Below, one piece after another: positions 8,400-17,211 of a stretch of DNA of 64,000 nt. Source of the stretch: Pontibacter sp. HSC-14F20. GTDB lineage: Bacteria > Bacteroidota > Bacteroidia > Cytophagales > Hymenobacteraceae. Position 1 is the stretch's first letter, and each line of letters opens with the position of its first letter. The notes under the pieces are model-generated. The model saw nothing but the letters and a program-made list of their open reading frames with translations, searched no databases and was not told where the DNA came from. The stretch lies in the NCBI RefSeq assembly GCF_019599265.1, contig NZ_JAHZTC010000003.1, positions 220,395-284,394 on the forward strand. Reading direction: 5' to 3'. A program made the translations under genes and the position numbers.

Positions 8400-8888
8400 A
8401 TGATCTCCCAAGCCCAACCTGATGATATTGATGAACTCTACGAGCTATGGCGCCTGCTGCTTGATATGCAACAGTCCTATCACGTCGTGTTCAGGTATAA
8501 GCCGGGCAGTGAGCAGGCCTTAAAGGCAGAACTCCTCAATCGACTCAAAGACAAAAGCACGCGTGTGTTTGTGTACCAGTCCGATGACATATGGGCAGGT
8601 ATGCTGGTGGCCAGTCTGCGGCACGGCTCAGCGGGCTTCAAACTTTCTGACAAAGGCTACATTGGCGAGACGGTAGTGCGGGAGGAATTTCGTGGCAAGG
8701 GGATTGGAAAAGAGTTGTTTGAAGCCGCCCGCAAGTGGCTGAGCGACCGGGGGGCAGACCACCTGGAACTGCAGGTGTCCGTGCACAATCCGAAGGGTGT
8801 TCGCTTCTGGGAATCGCTGGGTTTTACGCCCGCTACGCAACACATGGTACTGCCTTTGCAGGAGTCCGGAAATTCGAAAAAAAACTAA
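8400..8888 (+). CDS. GNAT-family N-acetyltransferase
   Basis: 162 residues. The acetyl-CoA-binding motif RGKGIG lies at residues 98-103, followed by the helix KELFEAARKWL. Motif B is LELQVSVHNPKGVRFWESLGF, the usual GNAT ending. The acceptor is unknown. It is probably co-transcribed with the HAD hydrolase gene. Confidence 0.85.
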   Translation: MISQAQPDDIDELYELWRLLLDMQQSYHVVFRYKPGSEQALKAELLNRLKDKSTRVFVYQSDDIWAGMLVASLRHGSAGFKLSDKGYIGETVVREEFRGKGIGKELFEAARKWLSDRGADHLELQVSVHNPKGVRFWESLGFTPATQHMVLPLQESGNSKKN

Positions 8889-8981
8889 TCTGAAAGCGTA
8901 AACTGAAGCTGAAACGCTGCGTACCACTATATAGGCAACGCCGCATGTTGCATTTCCGAACAGCTTCTGCTTACGCATACC

Positions 8982-9443
8982 ATGGTTTTAACTTTACGCA
9001 CCCTCGCGCCCCTTCTGGCGCTTTTGTTGCTGCTCACAAGCAGCTGCGATAAAGAAAAAGAAGACGTATCACCTCTGCCAGCTCCGGCTGTTTACAACAA
9101 AGAGGTCACCTTCAGAATTTTCACAGAGACTGATTACAGCGAAGCACGCTGGGAAGGCTCTAAAATGAATCTGACTTTAAAACTGCGCCGCATCAGCACG
9201 GTGCTGCCGAAAGAAATGATCGTGCTTGACACCACCTTCGGTTGGATGCCCTTTCATGAACTCCCGCTCAGAGGCGCCCCTCTGCAGTTGGAAGAGCAAC
9301 TGCAGGAGGTGCACAAAGAACAGGATCAGTTCGTGCTGGATGTCACCAAAGTTGTGTCCATTAACGGGTATGAAACTGTGTTCCGCTACGACCAGAGGCT
9401 AAGCCACGACAAGCCGCAGGAAACTGTTGATGTGAAACTCTAG
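8982..9443 (+). CDS. Hypothetical lipoprotein
   Basis: 153 residues with a lipoprotein signal (LLLLLTSSC, acylated Cys22) followed by a charged linker. The remainder is probably beta-rich and not recognised. It converges on the methyltransferase gene. Confidence 0.6.
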   Translation: MVLTLRTLAPLLALLLLLTSSCDKEKEDVSPLPAPAVYNKEVTFRIFTETDYSEARWEGSKMNLTLKLRRISTVLPKEMIVLDTTFGWMPFHELPLRGAPLQLEEQLQEVHKEQDQFVLDVTKVVSINGYETVFRYDQRLSHDKPQETVDVKL

Positions 9444-9455
9444 TCCGCCGGCAAC

Positions 9456-10517
9456 TTAAGGTCGCATTTCGTATACCTTGTCGTACCAGGTTTCAGCTAC
9501 CTTCCGGACAACCGAAAAACCAGCTGCCGTAGCCGCTTTTTGCAGTTCGTGCTCGTGCCCGTCAATACCACGCTCTACCCGGTAAACATGCTCTGCCACC
9601 GTAGGTATAACTCTGGTGGAACGCAGGCGTTGGTACTGCTCTTCGCTGATGCTGCTGCTGTCCTTCGCTTCTGCTACCACCAGCACACCATCCGTTTTTA
9701 GTACCTGGCGGCATTCGGTCAGCAGGTCCTGCAAAGTGTCTCCCATGTGGTTTGCGCTCTCGATCAGGGTGATCAGGTCGTATTGGTAGGCGTATACCTG
9801 CACATCGGTAGCCAGCTCGAAGTGTGCATTGGGAATGTGCTTTTCTTTGGCCAGCAGGTTAGCCCTTTCAACTGAGGAATTATACCTGTCGAAACCGAGG
9901 AATGTGGAGTTTGGAAAGACCCGTGCCATGACCAGCGTGGAGGCGCCGTGGCGGCCACTACCCAGGTCTGCTACCAGTATACCTGTTTCCAGTTTTGCAG
10001 CAAGCCCCTCTACGCCCGGTATCCAGCTGTGCAGAAGACTGGCCAGGTACTCCTCACTAAAGAATCTTCCGGATACATCTACAGGCAGCAGGTTTCTTTC
10101 TTTTGCATGGTTGCCCGCCAAAAGCACCGGCATGTCGTGAGACCTGCCTTTCTGATCTCCGTTTCCTTTCATAAAGCGGTTTCCCACATAATAAGGGCTG
10201 GTTGGATCCGTCATGGCGATGGCGTGGGCTTCAGGAAGGCAGAAAGTATCGGCTTCCGGCTCGTGCAGCAGGTAACCGTCTGCGGCCAGGCTATCTGCCC
10301 AATGCTTGACCAGTTTCACACTGGCTCCGGCGCTTCGGGCAATCTGGCCTACCGTCATGGGGCCTGCGTTGGCCATCACCCTGTAGAGTCCCAGTTGGCT
10401 GCCGAGGAATGACATTCTCACCCGCTCAGCAGCACTGAGGTCGTCCAGTACGTGGTGTGCAAAATCTGCTACCCTTTCTGGTCGGCCTCTTTTCCGTTGA
10501 ATTGTATTCTCTTTCAT
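9456..10517 (-). CDS. SAM-dependent methyltransferase with N-terminal winged helix
   Basis: 353 residues. Residues ~35-95 resemble the winged-helix dimerisation domain of small-molecule O-methyltransferases (QLGLYRVMANAGPMTVGQIARSAG... VKHWADSLAADGYL). Residues ~175-310 form a class I methyltransferase with SAM motif I VADLGSGRHG (182-191), the acidic strand end FLGFDRYN, and a late-motif stretch TECRQVLKTDGVLVVAEAKD. The substrate is unknown. The AraC-type gene lies upstream on the same strand and is a candidate regulator. Confidence 0.75.
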   Translation of the reverse strand: MKENTIQRKRGRPERVADFAHHVLDDLSAAERVRMSFLGSQLGLYRVMANAGPMTVGQIARSAGASVKLVKHWADSLAADGYLLHEPEADTFCLPEAHAIAMTDPTSPYYVGNRFMKGNGDQKGRSHDMPVLLAGNHAKERNLLPVDVSGRFFSEEYLASLLHSWIPGVEGLAAKLETGILVADLGSGRHGASTLVMARVFPNSTFLGFDRYNSSVERANLLAKEKHIPNAHFELATDVQVYAYQYDLITLIESANHMGDTLQDLLTECRQVLKTDGVLVVAEAKDSSSISEEQYQRLRSTRVIPTVAEHVYRVERGIDGHEHELQKAATAAGFSVVRKVAETWYDKVYEMRP

Positions 10518-10607
10518 TGCAGTAGTGTTTAGTGTGATGTTAATAATCTAAAATTAAAGCACTTACAGAAAGAAGTATTGTATATAATTCGGAATAATTT
10601 GTGCAAA

Positions 10608-11516
10608 CTAGAAGCTTTTCCTTATCTCAAGCGGTGTCTGTCCAGTCTTGCGCTTCATGAAGTGGCTGAAGTGCGATTGGTCTTCAAAATGCAGGGTATA
10701 AGCAATCTCGGCCATGTTCATTTCTGTGTTACTAAGCAGCACACGGGCCTCCTGCAGCAGCCGGTTATGGATCATTTCGTGGGGAGGTTTGCCGGTGGTA
10801 CTTTTCACGACATCAGCCAGGTGCTTGGGTGTAATGTTGAGCATACTGGCATATTGCTGCACCTCATGCATTTCGCGGAAGTTCTCATCTACCAGGTGCT
10901 GGTAGGCGCTTGTCAGTTGCACGGCACGTGTCGCTTTCTCTTTGATGTAAACGGTATACCTGGCTTTGTAGCAATCGCGGATGAGCAGCAGCAGAATGTG
11001 AACGTAGTCGCGGAGAAGTTGCGTTTTTTCCCTGGAGTGGCCGCTGTATACCTCCAGAATGTTCTCAAAGGACCGCTGTACCAGGTTGCTTTCGTTGGCA
11101 GTGAGGTTGATGACGTGCTCGGCTTCCAAGTCGAAGAAAGGGAATTGCTCTGACAAGGCGCCCTGTACAACTGGTTCCAGAAAGGTAGTGGTGAACTCTA
11201 TGCAGAAGCCCTTGCAACCATTTATATTAGGTGAGGCATACAGCACATTGGCCGGAACGATAACCAGATCATTTGGCATCAGCCAGCGGTGTTTGTCATC
11301 AAGCCGGATATCGTGCAGGCCGTCGAGCAGCAGGTAGATCAGGTTAAAATTTCTCCGCAAGGCTGGAATTCCCAGCTTTGAATCAACATTTTGGTGCCTC
11401 TCCTCCATGCGTCCCGGCAGGAGCTGAAGGCCCGGATCATAGGGCCGTGTATCGTGGTTTATTTTTCTTTCAAAGGCAGCAATTGTTTCAAAGGTCAATA
11501 TTTCATTTCTGGGCAC
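10608..11516 (-). CDS. AraC-family transcriptional regulator
   Basis: 302 residues. The N-terminal ~165 residues look like a cupin sensor domain (LRRNFNLIYLLLDGLHDIRLDD..., NDLVIVPANVLY). The C-terminal ~100 residues contain two helix-turn-helix motifs: MHEVQQYASMLNITPKHLADVVKSTTG and MNMAEIAYTLHFEDQSHFSHFMKRKTGQTP, the latter a classic AraC signature. It lies 90 bp upstream of the methyltransferase gene on the same strand. Confidence 0.9.
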   Translation of the reverse strand: MPRNEILTFETIAAFERKINHDTRPYDPGLQLLPGRMEERHQNVDSKLGIPALRRNFNLIYLLLDGLHDIRLDDKHRWLMPNDLVIVPANVLYASPNINGCKGFCIEFTTTFLEPVVQGALSEQFPFFDLEAEHVINLTANESNLVQRSFENILEVYSGHSREKTQLLRDYVHILLLLIRDCYKARYTVYIKEKATRAVQLTSAYQHLVDENFREMHEVQQYASMLNITPKHLADVVKSTTGKPPHEMIHNRLLQEARVLLSNTEMNMAEIAYTLHFEDQSHFSHFMKRKTGQTPLEIRKSF

Positions 11517-12058
11517 AAATATCCTTTTTAATTCCTCTACATACCCTCCTCGTCTATTTCGCCCGTATTGCGATGGAAGCTTTCACTGCAAGAAGTGCTT
11601 TGCTTTCACTTGAGTTCATCACCCTCAAAATTTACAGGGTTTATCTACTAACTACAACACTTTTTCACTCGAAAAAGTATCAATTTTTAAGCATTTAATC
11701 AAAGTGCACAACCGCTTTTGGGTGAACCGTGCTTCAACACTGATGTAGGGTCTTAAGAAATAAGCAAACAAAAACTGTAGCTGTAGTGGATCAAACTGAA
11801 TTGCATCAGAATATGGCAAAAGTGTGCTAGCCTAAGGCGTCTGATTTACCAGAATCGAGTGCTAGATCAAAAAACTGGCCACTAGCCTTACTAAATATAA
11901 ATAACCAAGACTGGCGGAAAATCTGAGTGAGCTGTCTGTTTGAGAGATGTGATTGAAAATGATGCCGCACCTGAGAGAATGATTACGAAAGTAGCAATGC
12001 GCCGAACCGGCTCCGAAATGCACCTTGTTGGACTCCAGTAAAATTTGTCGGGTTATAT
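11517..12058. other. Non-coding gap
   Basis: About 540 bp between the start of the AraC gene and the end of recQ. I see no gene, RNA or clear hairpin. A short frame on the plus strand (11378-11698) lies mostly antisense to the AraC gene and is not credible. Confidence 0.5.
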
Positions 12059-13972
12059 TTATTGTGTTGCCAGGTATAGCTTGCCGCTCTCGGCATATTT
12101 CACGATGTCGGTGTCTACCAGTTCGCGCAGCAACTCTGTCACAGTCTCGGCATATTTGGCTTCGAACTGCTGCACGAGTTCGTTTGGTAGCAGGTTTTTG
12201 GTCTGCACAGCCCGAAGCAGTTGCTGTCGCAAGTCCTGTTGCTCCTGCCCCGCCCGCTCCTTTTTGCGCTGCGCCAGGCAGTAGTCGCAGATGCGGCAGC
12301 TTTTGTCACTAACTTCGGCAAAGTACTCTAGTAGCAACTGCGTGCGGCAACGATCGGTTGTTTCGACATAATGCGCCATTTCCCTGGCCTGTTTCATGGC
12401 ACGGTCGCGCAATTGCGCCAGTTTTTTGTGGTTGAGTGGCAGATTGGCAGCATCCAGTCGTGGAGAAGTGAAGACCAGTTGCGGGGCGTCATGCTGCGGT
12501 TCATACACCAGCACCTGCAGTTTGTGCAGGTACTCGAGCTTGCGGCGCACTTCCTGTTCCGGCTTCTTAAGCTGCTCGGCCAGTTTCCGTTCCGATATCT
12601 TAACAAAACCTGTAAAGGCCTCGCCACCATACATGCGCAAAATCAGACGCAACAAGGCATCGTGCTCCGCATTGGCCACTTGAAACTCATAAAGCGCCAT
12701 ATTATCAAGTAACAGGTATAGCCGCGAAGGACTGTAATAGGCTTCGTTGAGCTGCACGTAGCCCTCCCCTTCCAGGCGTTTGATGGCGTGGTGGGTTTCG
12801 AGTGCAGACAGCTTGTAATTCTTGCAAAATGCAGCCAGGTCGAAATCGAAGCTGCTCATGAAGCCGCTGCCCACCGCAATCTGGTAGTAATTAGCCAGGC
12901 ACTGGTATACCCGCCGGATCAGCTCAAGCGGTGGATGTGCCTCCTTTACTTTCTGCAGCAGGTCTTTGGTGTCGCTGGGGCCATAAAGCAAAGTGGTGTA
13001 AGCATACTTCTCATCACGACCAGCACGGCCTGCCTCCTGGTAGTAAGCTTCCAGACTCTCGGGCAGATCAAGGTGCACGACCAGGCGTACATCCGGTTTA
13101 TCGATGCCCATCCCGAAGGCGTTTGTTGCCACGATCACCCGTACTTTGTCTTCGATCCAGGCCTGCTGTGTTTTGTTGCGTTCTTCAAATTTAAGACCTG
13201 CATGATATGCCGCTGAAGGTATACGCCGGCTCTGCAGGAAACGGGCTATCTCAACGGTTTGCCGGCGACTGCGCACATACACAATGGATTGCCCCGGCAT
13301 ACGGTTCAGGATCTCGAGCAGACGGCCCACTTTGTCTTCTGTATAGAGGCAGGAGTAAGAAAGATTGGCCCGGGCAAAGCTCTTGACAAACACGTTCTGC
13401 TTTTTGAAAGCCAGCTTCTCCTGTATATCAACGCGCACCTGCTCTGTTGCGGTAGCCGTAAGGGCCAGCACAGGTATAGCGGGCAGTGTTTCGCGTAGGG
13501 CGGCCAACTCCAGGTATGGCGGACGAAAATCGTAGCCCCATTGTGAGATACAGTGTGCCTCGTCCACGGCCAGCAAACTCACTTTCATCCGCTTCACCCG
13601 CTCCTGAAACAACTCAGTCTGCAGTCGCTCCGGCGACATGTATAAGAACTTCACGTTGCCATACACGCAGTTGTCCATTGCAATGTCGATCTCACGGCGG
13701 TTCATACCTGAGAAAATGGCTACGGCAGGAATACCACGCTTTTTGAGCTGCTCCACCTGGTCCTTCATTAACGCGATAAGCGGTGTGATCACGAGGCAAA
13801 TCCCCTCCACAGCCATGGCCGGTACCTGAAAGCAAATCGACTTGCCCCCACCCGTTGGCAACAGCGCCAGCGTGTCTTGCCCTGCCAGCACAGATTGGAT
13901 AATATCCTCCTGCAATGGCCTGAACTGGTCATAGCCCCAATAGGTGCGCAATATGTGGTGGATGTCGTGCAA
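12059..13972 (-). CDS. recQ: ATP-dependent DNA helicase RecQ
   Basis: 637 residues; a 3'-5' DNA helicase of recombination and repair. Walker A LLPTGGGKS (residues ~37-45), DEAH box (137-140) followed by CISQWG, and the C-terminal helicase motif ATNAFGMGIDKPDVRLVVHLDLP with QEAGRAGRD are present. A four-Cys zinc site (CRTQLLLEYF...CRICDYC) follows, then a winged-helix-like tail. I see no HRDC domain. Bacteroidota often have several RecQ paralogues, so this may be one of them. Confidence 0.93.
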   Translation of the reverse strand: MHDIHHILRTYWGYDQFRPLQEDIIQSVLAGQDTLALLPTGGGKSICFQVPAMAVEGICLVITPLIALMKDQVEQLKKRGIPAVAIFSGMNRREIDIAMDNCVYGNVKFLYMSPERLQTELFQERVKRMKVSLLAVDEAHCISQWGYDFRPPYLELAALRETLPAIPVLALTATATEQVRVDIQEKLAFKKQNVFVKSFARANLSYSCLYTEDKVGRLLEILNRMPGQSIVYVRSRRQTVEIARFLQSRRIPSAAYHAGLKFEERNKTQQAWIEDKVRVIVATNAFGMGIDKPDVRLVVHLDLPESLEAYYQEAGRAGRDEKYAYTTLLYGPSDTKDLLQKVKEAHPPLELIRRVYQCLANYYQIAVGSGFMSSFDFDLAAFCKNYKLSALETHHAIKRLEGEGYVQLNEAYYSPSRLYLLLDNMALYEFQVANAEHDALLRLILRMYGGEAFTGFVKISERKLAEQLKKPEQEVRRKLEYLHKLQVLVYEPQHDAPQLVFTSPRLDAANLPLNHKKLAQLRDRAMKQAREMAHYVETTDRCRTQLLLEYFAEVSDKSCRICDYCLAQRKKERAGQEQQDLRQQLLRAVQTKNLLPNELVQQFEAKYAETVTELLRELVDTDIVKYAESGKLYLATQ

Positions 13973-14047
13973 GGGTGCGTGCTTTACAAAGGCGAAGATA
14001 AGGTATATCAGCTAAACTTCCGGGCAGTCAGGACTGAGAAAAAGTAA

Positions 14048-14099
14048 GCCGAAAGGTATAGCCGAAAGGTATAGCCGAAAGGTATAGCCGAAAGGTATA
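14048..14099. repeat. Four perfect tandem copies of GCCGAAAGGTATA
   Basis: Units at 14048, 14061, 14074 and 14087, each 13 bp and identical. Each carries the window's over-represented word AGGTATA. The array lies between the start of recQ and a terminator on the other side. Confidence 0.95.
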
Positions 14100-14103
14100 C
14101 AAA

Positions 14104-14133
14104 AAAAGCCTGCCTCTTAGGAGGCAGGCTTTT
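14104..14133 (-). terminator. Intrinsic terminator
   Basis: AAAAGCCTGCCTC (14104-14116) pairs perfectly with GAGGCAGGCTTTT (14121-14133) over a 4-nt loop. It ends the minus-strand gene at 14155. Confidence 0.85.
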
Positions 14134-14154
14134 ACTATATAAGTTGTAGTCGTA

Positions 14155-14937
14155 TTAAGCAGCAGCAGACTGACCATCTTCACGGTCCTCGATCACTTTC
14201 TTCAGCTTCTCGATCGCCTGCGCGGCACGCTCTTCGTCAAAACGGTTGATGTTAAGCAGCATCTTGGTCTTTTCCTGGCGTGTGATTACCGGGTTGTTCA
14301 GCAGACGGATGATCTCCTCTTTCTGCTTGGCAGAAGCGTAACGCACGCCAGTTACCTGCTCATCCACCGGCGCTTTCTCGGCTACTGGTGTGGCAGAGGC
14401 CGCTTTCATGGTTGCCTTCTTCTCAGTTGGCACAGCTGGCTTCGCTGACGATTCGTTGCCTCCGTAGTCCATCTCCTCTACCGGAGTTGGCTCGTATCCA
14501 GCCGCCCGGATAATCCAGGCCAGAATGTTACGATAGGCCTTACCAATAGCACGGGTCTGCGCCATCGAAGCAATCGCAAATTCTTGATAGTACTTCTTGC
14601 CCTGCTCCTTGTTAGAGCAGATCGCAAAGCCGGCACCCACCACCTGCTGACTGCGCAGGTCAAGCAGGTTCACCTTCGCCTGGTACTTGATCTCGTCGTC
14701 GGTGCTGATGTTCACGACATGCTCCACCACCGGCAAGATACCCAGACGGGAACCGGCATACTGCCAGCCTTCCACGTTCACGTACTCTTTACCTTGTATA
14801 TTTTGATATAACCTATTCTCTTTTATAAACTTAGCCAGGTCAACAGCTAAGTGAAGCGTCTCATCAGATTTGGCTATGTCATAGCTTTCCACCTTCGGCT
14901 TCTTCTCCACTTTTGTCTCTTTATTTACTTGACTCAT
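14155..14937 (-). CDS. Hypothetical protein resembling a phage-associated family
   Basis: 260 residues, no signal or membrane segment. Residues ~45-155 form a compact domain (EYVNVEGWQYAGSRLGILP..., QVVGAGFAICSN, FAIASMAQTRAIGKAYRN, AWIIRAAGYEPTPVEEM). I have the impression that this pattern, especially SMAQTRAIGKAYRN and AGYE.TP.EEM, recurs in proteins of phages and their hosts near recombination genes, but I cannot name the family. A Lys/Ala/Pro-rich linker follows, then a helical C-terminal domain (YASAKQKEEIIRLLNNPV... AIEKLKKVIED). It has its own -7 box and terminator. A single-stranded-DNA or recombination role is only inference. Confidence 0.7.
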   Translation of the reverse strand: MSQVNKETKVEKKPKVESYDIAKSDETLHLAVDLAKFIKENRLYQNIQGKEYVNVEGWQYAGSRLGILPVVEHVVNISTDDEIKYQAKVNLLDLRSQQVVGAGFAICSNKEQGKKYYQEFAIASMAQTRAIGKAYRNILAWIIRAAGYEPTPVEEMDYGGNESSAKPAVPTEKKATMKAASATPVAEKAPVDEQVTGVRYASAKQKEEIIRLLNNPVITRQEKTKMLLNINRFDEERAAQAIEKLKKVIEDREDGQSAAA

Positions 14938-14970
14938 ATCTAGTTAGTTTTCATGTTTTAGTACATATAT

Positions 14971-14978
14971 CAAACATA
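14971..14978 (-). promoter_or_regulatory. -7 box TATGTTTG for the gene at 14155-14937
   Basis: CAAACATA on the plus strand reads TATGTTTG on the minus strand, an exact TAnnTTTG match 34 bp before the ATG at 14937. The remaining bases to 15245 are AT-rich and non-coding. Confidence 0.5.
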
Positions 14979-15245
14979 CCTGCTCCTGAAATGGTGCAAA
15001 AAATAACAAAAAATATTCATTATAAATAACTGATTGTCAATCATTTATAAATTATTTTCAGAGAGATATATTTCCCCTTTCATTCGCCTCTCATTTAGCA
15101 CAAGAAAGCAAAGGGGGGATATATTCTACGTGAAAATTACAATTGAGGTATAAGCGCAAAATAAATGCAGATAGCAGGGAAAAGACGCAAGGAAAACTCC
15201 GCCGGGAAGGGCCCGGTATAGCCTCGGAAAGAAAGGTAAAGGAAA

Positions 15246-15265
15246 AGGTATAGGTATAGGTATAG
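15246..15265. repeat. Three tandem AGGTAT units
   Basis: AGGTAT is repeated at 15246, 15252 and 15258, ending 2 bp before the stop codon of the lolD-like gene. Confidence 0.85.
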
Positions 15266-15266
15266 C

Positions 15267-15932
15267 TTACGCCTGTACCTCCTGCACGATCAAGCCGTCT
15301 TTCATGACGAGTTTGCGGTCGGCCATGGTGGCCAGCTGTTCGTTATGAGTAACGATCACAAAGGTCTGGTTGAACTCGTCGCGCAGCTTGAAGAAAATTT
15401 CGTGCAGTTCGTGCGCATTTTGTGAGTCGAGATTGCCGCTGGGCTCATCAGCGAAAATAATACGCGGCGAGTTGATCAGCGCGCGCGCCACGGCCGTGCG
15501 CTGCTGCTCACCACCTGACATCTCAGAGGGCTTGTGATGCATGCGGTGACCCAGGTTGAGCATGCTCAGCAGTTCGGCGGCACGCTCAGTTACTTCCATC
15601 TCCGGGCGACCGGCCAGGAAGCCGGGAAGACAGGCGTTTTCCAGGGCCGTGAACTCAGGCAGCAGGTTGTGAAACTGAAAGATAAAGCCAATGTGCCGGT
15701 TACGGAAACGCGCTAGTTCAGACGCATTAAGGCGTGAAATGTTCTTATCGTCAAACATTACGTCACCCGTGTCGGCAGAGTCGAGCGTACCCAGAATGTG
15801 CAGCAGTGTGCTTTTGCCAGCGCCCGAAGCACCTACAATAGAAACAACTTCGCCGGCATGAATGGTCAGGTCTATACCTTTGAGCACTTCCAATGAACCG
15901 TATTTCTTGTGAACGTTAACGACTTGCAGCAC
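15267..15932 (-). CDS. lolD: LolD-like ABC transporter ATP-binding protein
   Basis: 221 residues, the length of the MacB/LolD/FtsE class of ATPases. Walker [10 protein letters not shown] (34-42), Q-loop [10 protein letters not shown], signature MSGGEQQR (138-145), Walker B RIIFADEP (157-164) and switch His in VTHNEQLA. In LolCDE the protein powers release of lipoproteins from the inner membrane. The permease subunits are not adjacent, which is common in this phylum, so the LolD assignment rests on similarity; a MacB-type role is the alternative. Confidence 0.8.
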   Translation of the reverse strand: MLQVVNVHKKYGSLEVLKGIDLTIHAGEVVSIVGASGAGKSTLLHILGTLDSADTGDVMFDDKNISRLNASELARFRNRHIGFIFQFHNLLPEFTALENACLPGFLAGRPEMEVTERAAELLSMLNLGHRMHHKPSEMSGGEQQRTAVARALINSPRIIFADEPSGNLDSQNAHELHEIFFKLRDEFNQTFVIVTHNEQLATMADRKLVMKDGLIVQEVQA

Positions 15933-16099
15933 GATCTGGCGATAATGTTTGACAATGGATTATCTGCCAAAGCTACAAAACAAAAGGTATAAGTGAGGTA
16001 CCTGCCGTCCAAAATTTAGAAGTCACCTTAGCTCCAGACCCAACTATCGGGAGCAAAGTTAGCTTCTGTTTTGACAAAAATGCCTGATGTCAGGTGTAC

Positions 16100-16804
16100 C
16101 TAGTTGCAGTACTCGATTTTCACATCAGGGGTGTCATCTCCCATATTGTTTTCACTCGGGAAAATAACCAATATTCCATTCCCATAATCCCATGTGTGTA
16201 AGGTATACCCGGAAGACTCTGCCAGGTATACGGCAGGCTCCCACTCCTCAGAATTGTCTCTTTTTATGTAAATCTTTTGAATCTGGCTGTTGGCCGGAAG
16301 GTTTGAGTAGAAATTATAAATATCGATCTCCATGATCCAGGAATAGTCCCAGATAAGATCTTTGAAGATGAATTCTTTTGGATCAGAGCAAACGGGTACT
16401 TCTGTCGGAACAATAATTGTAACTGTCACTGTATCTTTAGCAGTCAGTTTATCCGCATCGGTCACAGTCAGCTCAAAATCATAATTGCCAGGCATGGTAA
16501 GTTCACTTGCATACGCCTTGACATCAGAAAAATGTTGTTGCTTGATATTGACAGCGGAAGGCCCTGCCATTAATCTCCACTGATAGGAGACAATATTTGA
16601 ATCCGGATCTGTGCTGGCACCGCCGTTTAAAACATACTCTTTATAAGGACGATACATGGTCGTATCATTGCCGGCGTGGGCAATCGGGGCAATGGGTGTG
16701 GTTGGAATGTCAGGGGTAACAGCATCTTCTTCTTTGTTACAGGCGATGCATATCAGGAGGAGTGTAAATATTACGCTTTTGGAGGTATAAAGGTACCTTT
16801 TCAT
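16100..16804 (-). CDS. Lipoprotein with one PKD-like domain
   Basis: 234 residues with a lipobox (LLICIAC, Cys22) and an acidic linker. Residues ~42-130 form a PKD/REJ-like beta-sandwich (AHAGNDTTMYRPYKEYVLNGGASTDPDS..., YQWRLMAGPS, MPGNYDFELTVTDADKLTAKDTVTVTI). The last ~100 residues are unrecognised, with two Cys near the ends (VPVCSDP and IEYCN) that may form a disulfide. It is probably a surface or periplasmic binding protein. Lower GC than its neighbours. Confidence 0.7.
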   Translation of the reverse strand: MKRYLYTSKSVIFTLLLICIACNKEEDAVTPDIPTTPIAPIAHAGNDTTMYRPYKEYVLNGGASTDPDSNIVSYQWRLMAGPSAVNIKQQHFSDVKAYASELTMPGNYDFELTVTDADKLTAKDTVTVTIIVPTEVPVCSDPKEFIFKDLIWDYSWIMEIDIYNFYSNLPANSQIQKIYIKRDNSEEWEPAVYLAESSGYTLHTWDYGNGILVIFPSENNMGDDTPDVKIEYCN

Positions 16805-17211
16805 GTGCCCTATTATTGAAACTATTTTTTATCATATATCATCCATTTTCAAATACAAATCATTGATTATAAGAATTGTAACCCGTAAGCAATTGTCGAT
16901 ATAAATTGTACGGCAACTACGTTGAGTTATAAGACCGGGCATCTGGTTTATTTGGTAAAACCACAGCAGTCTCAGGTAAAGTCACCAAAACTTATACCTA
17001 ATAAATAAGGCCTGGAATCTGGTTTTATTAGCTGCGGAAGGACGCACCGCACCATTCACTTTTATACATTATCTGACAGCACCGGATCTATTTGCGACGG
17101 CTCCAGAACAAACGCTGGAAACAGCAAAAACCTTCTTAAAATCAAACCCGGCCCGCAGCACCTGACTGAAGACCTAACCTTCCGGCTCTGTGTTTTCTCC
17201 TTTCTGCGGCA
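16805..17211. other. Non-coding gap
   Basis: About 400 bp with no supported gene on either strand. One TATACC word lies near 16993; otherwise nothing stands out. Confidence 0.5.

Noticed and set aside
14048..14099. CRISPR-like array
   Set aside because: Units are 13 bp and directly abut, with no unique spacers; no cas genes occur anywhere in the window.
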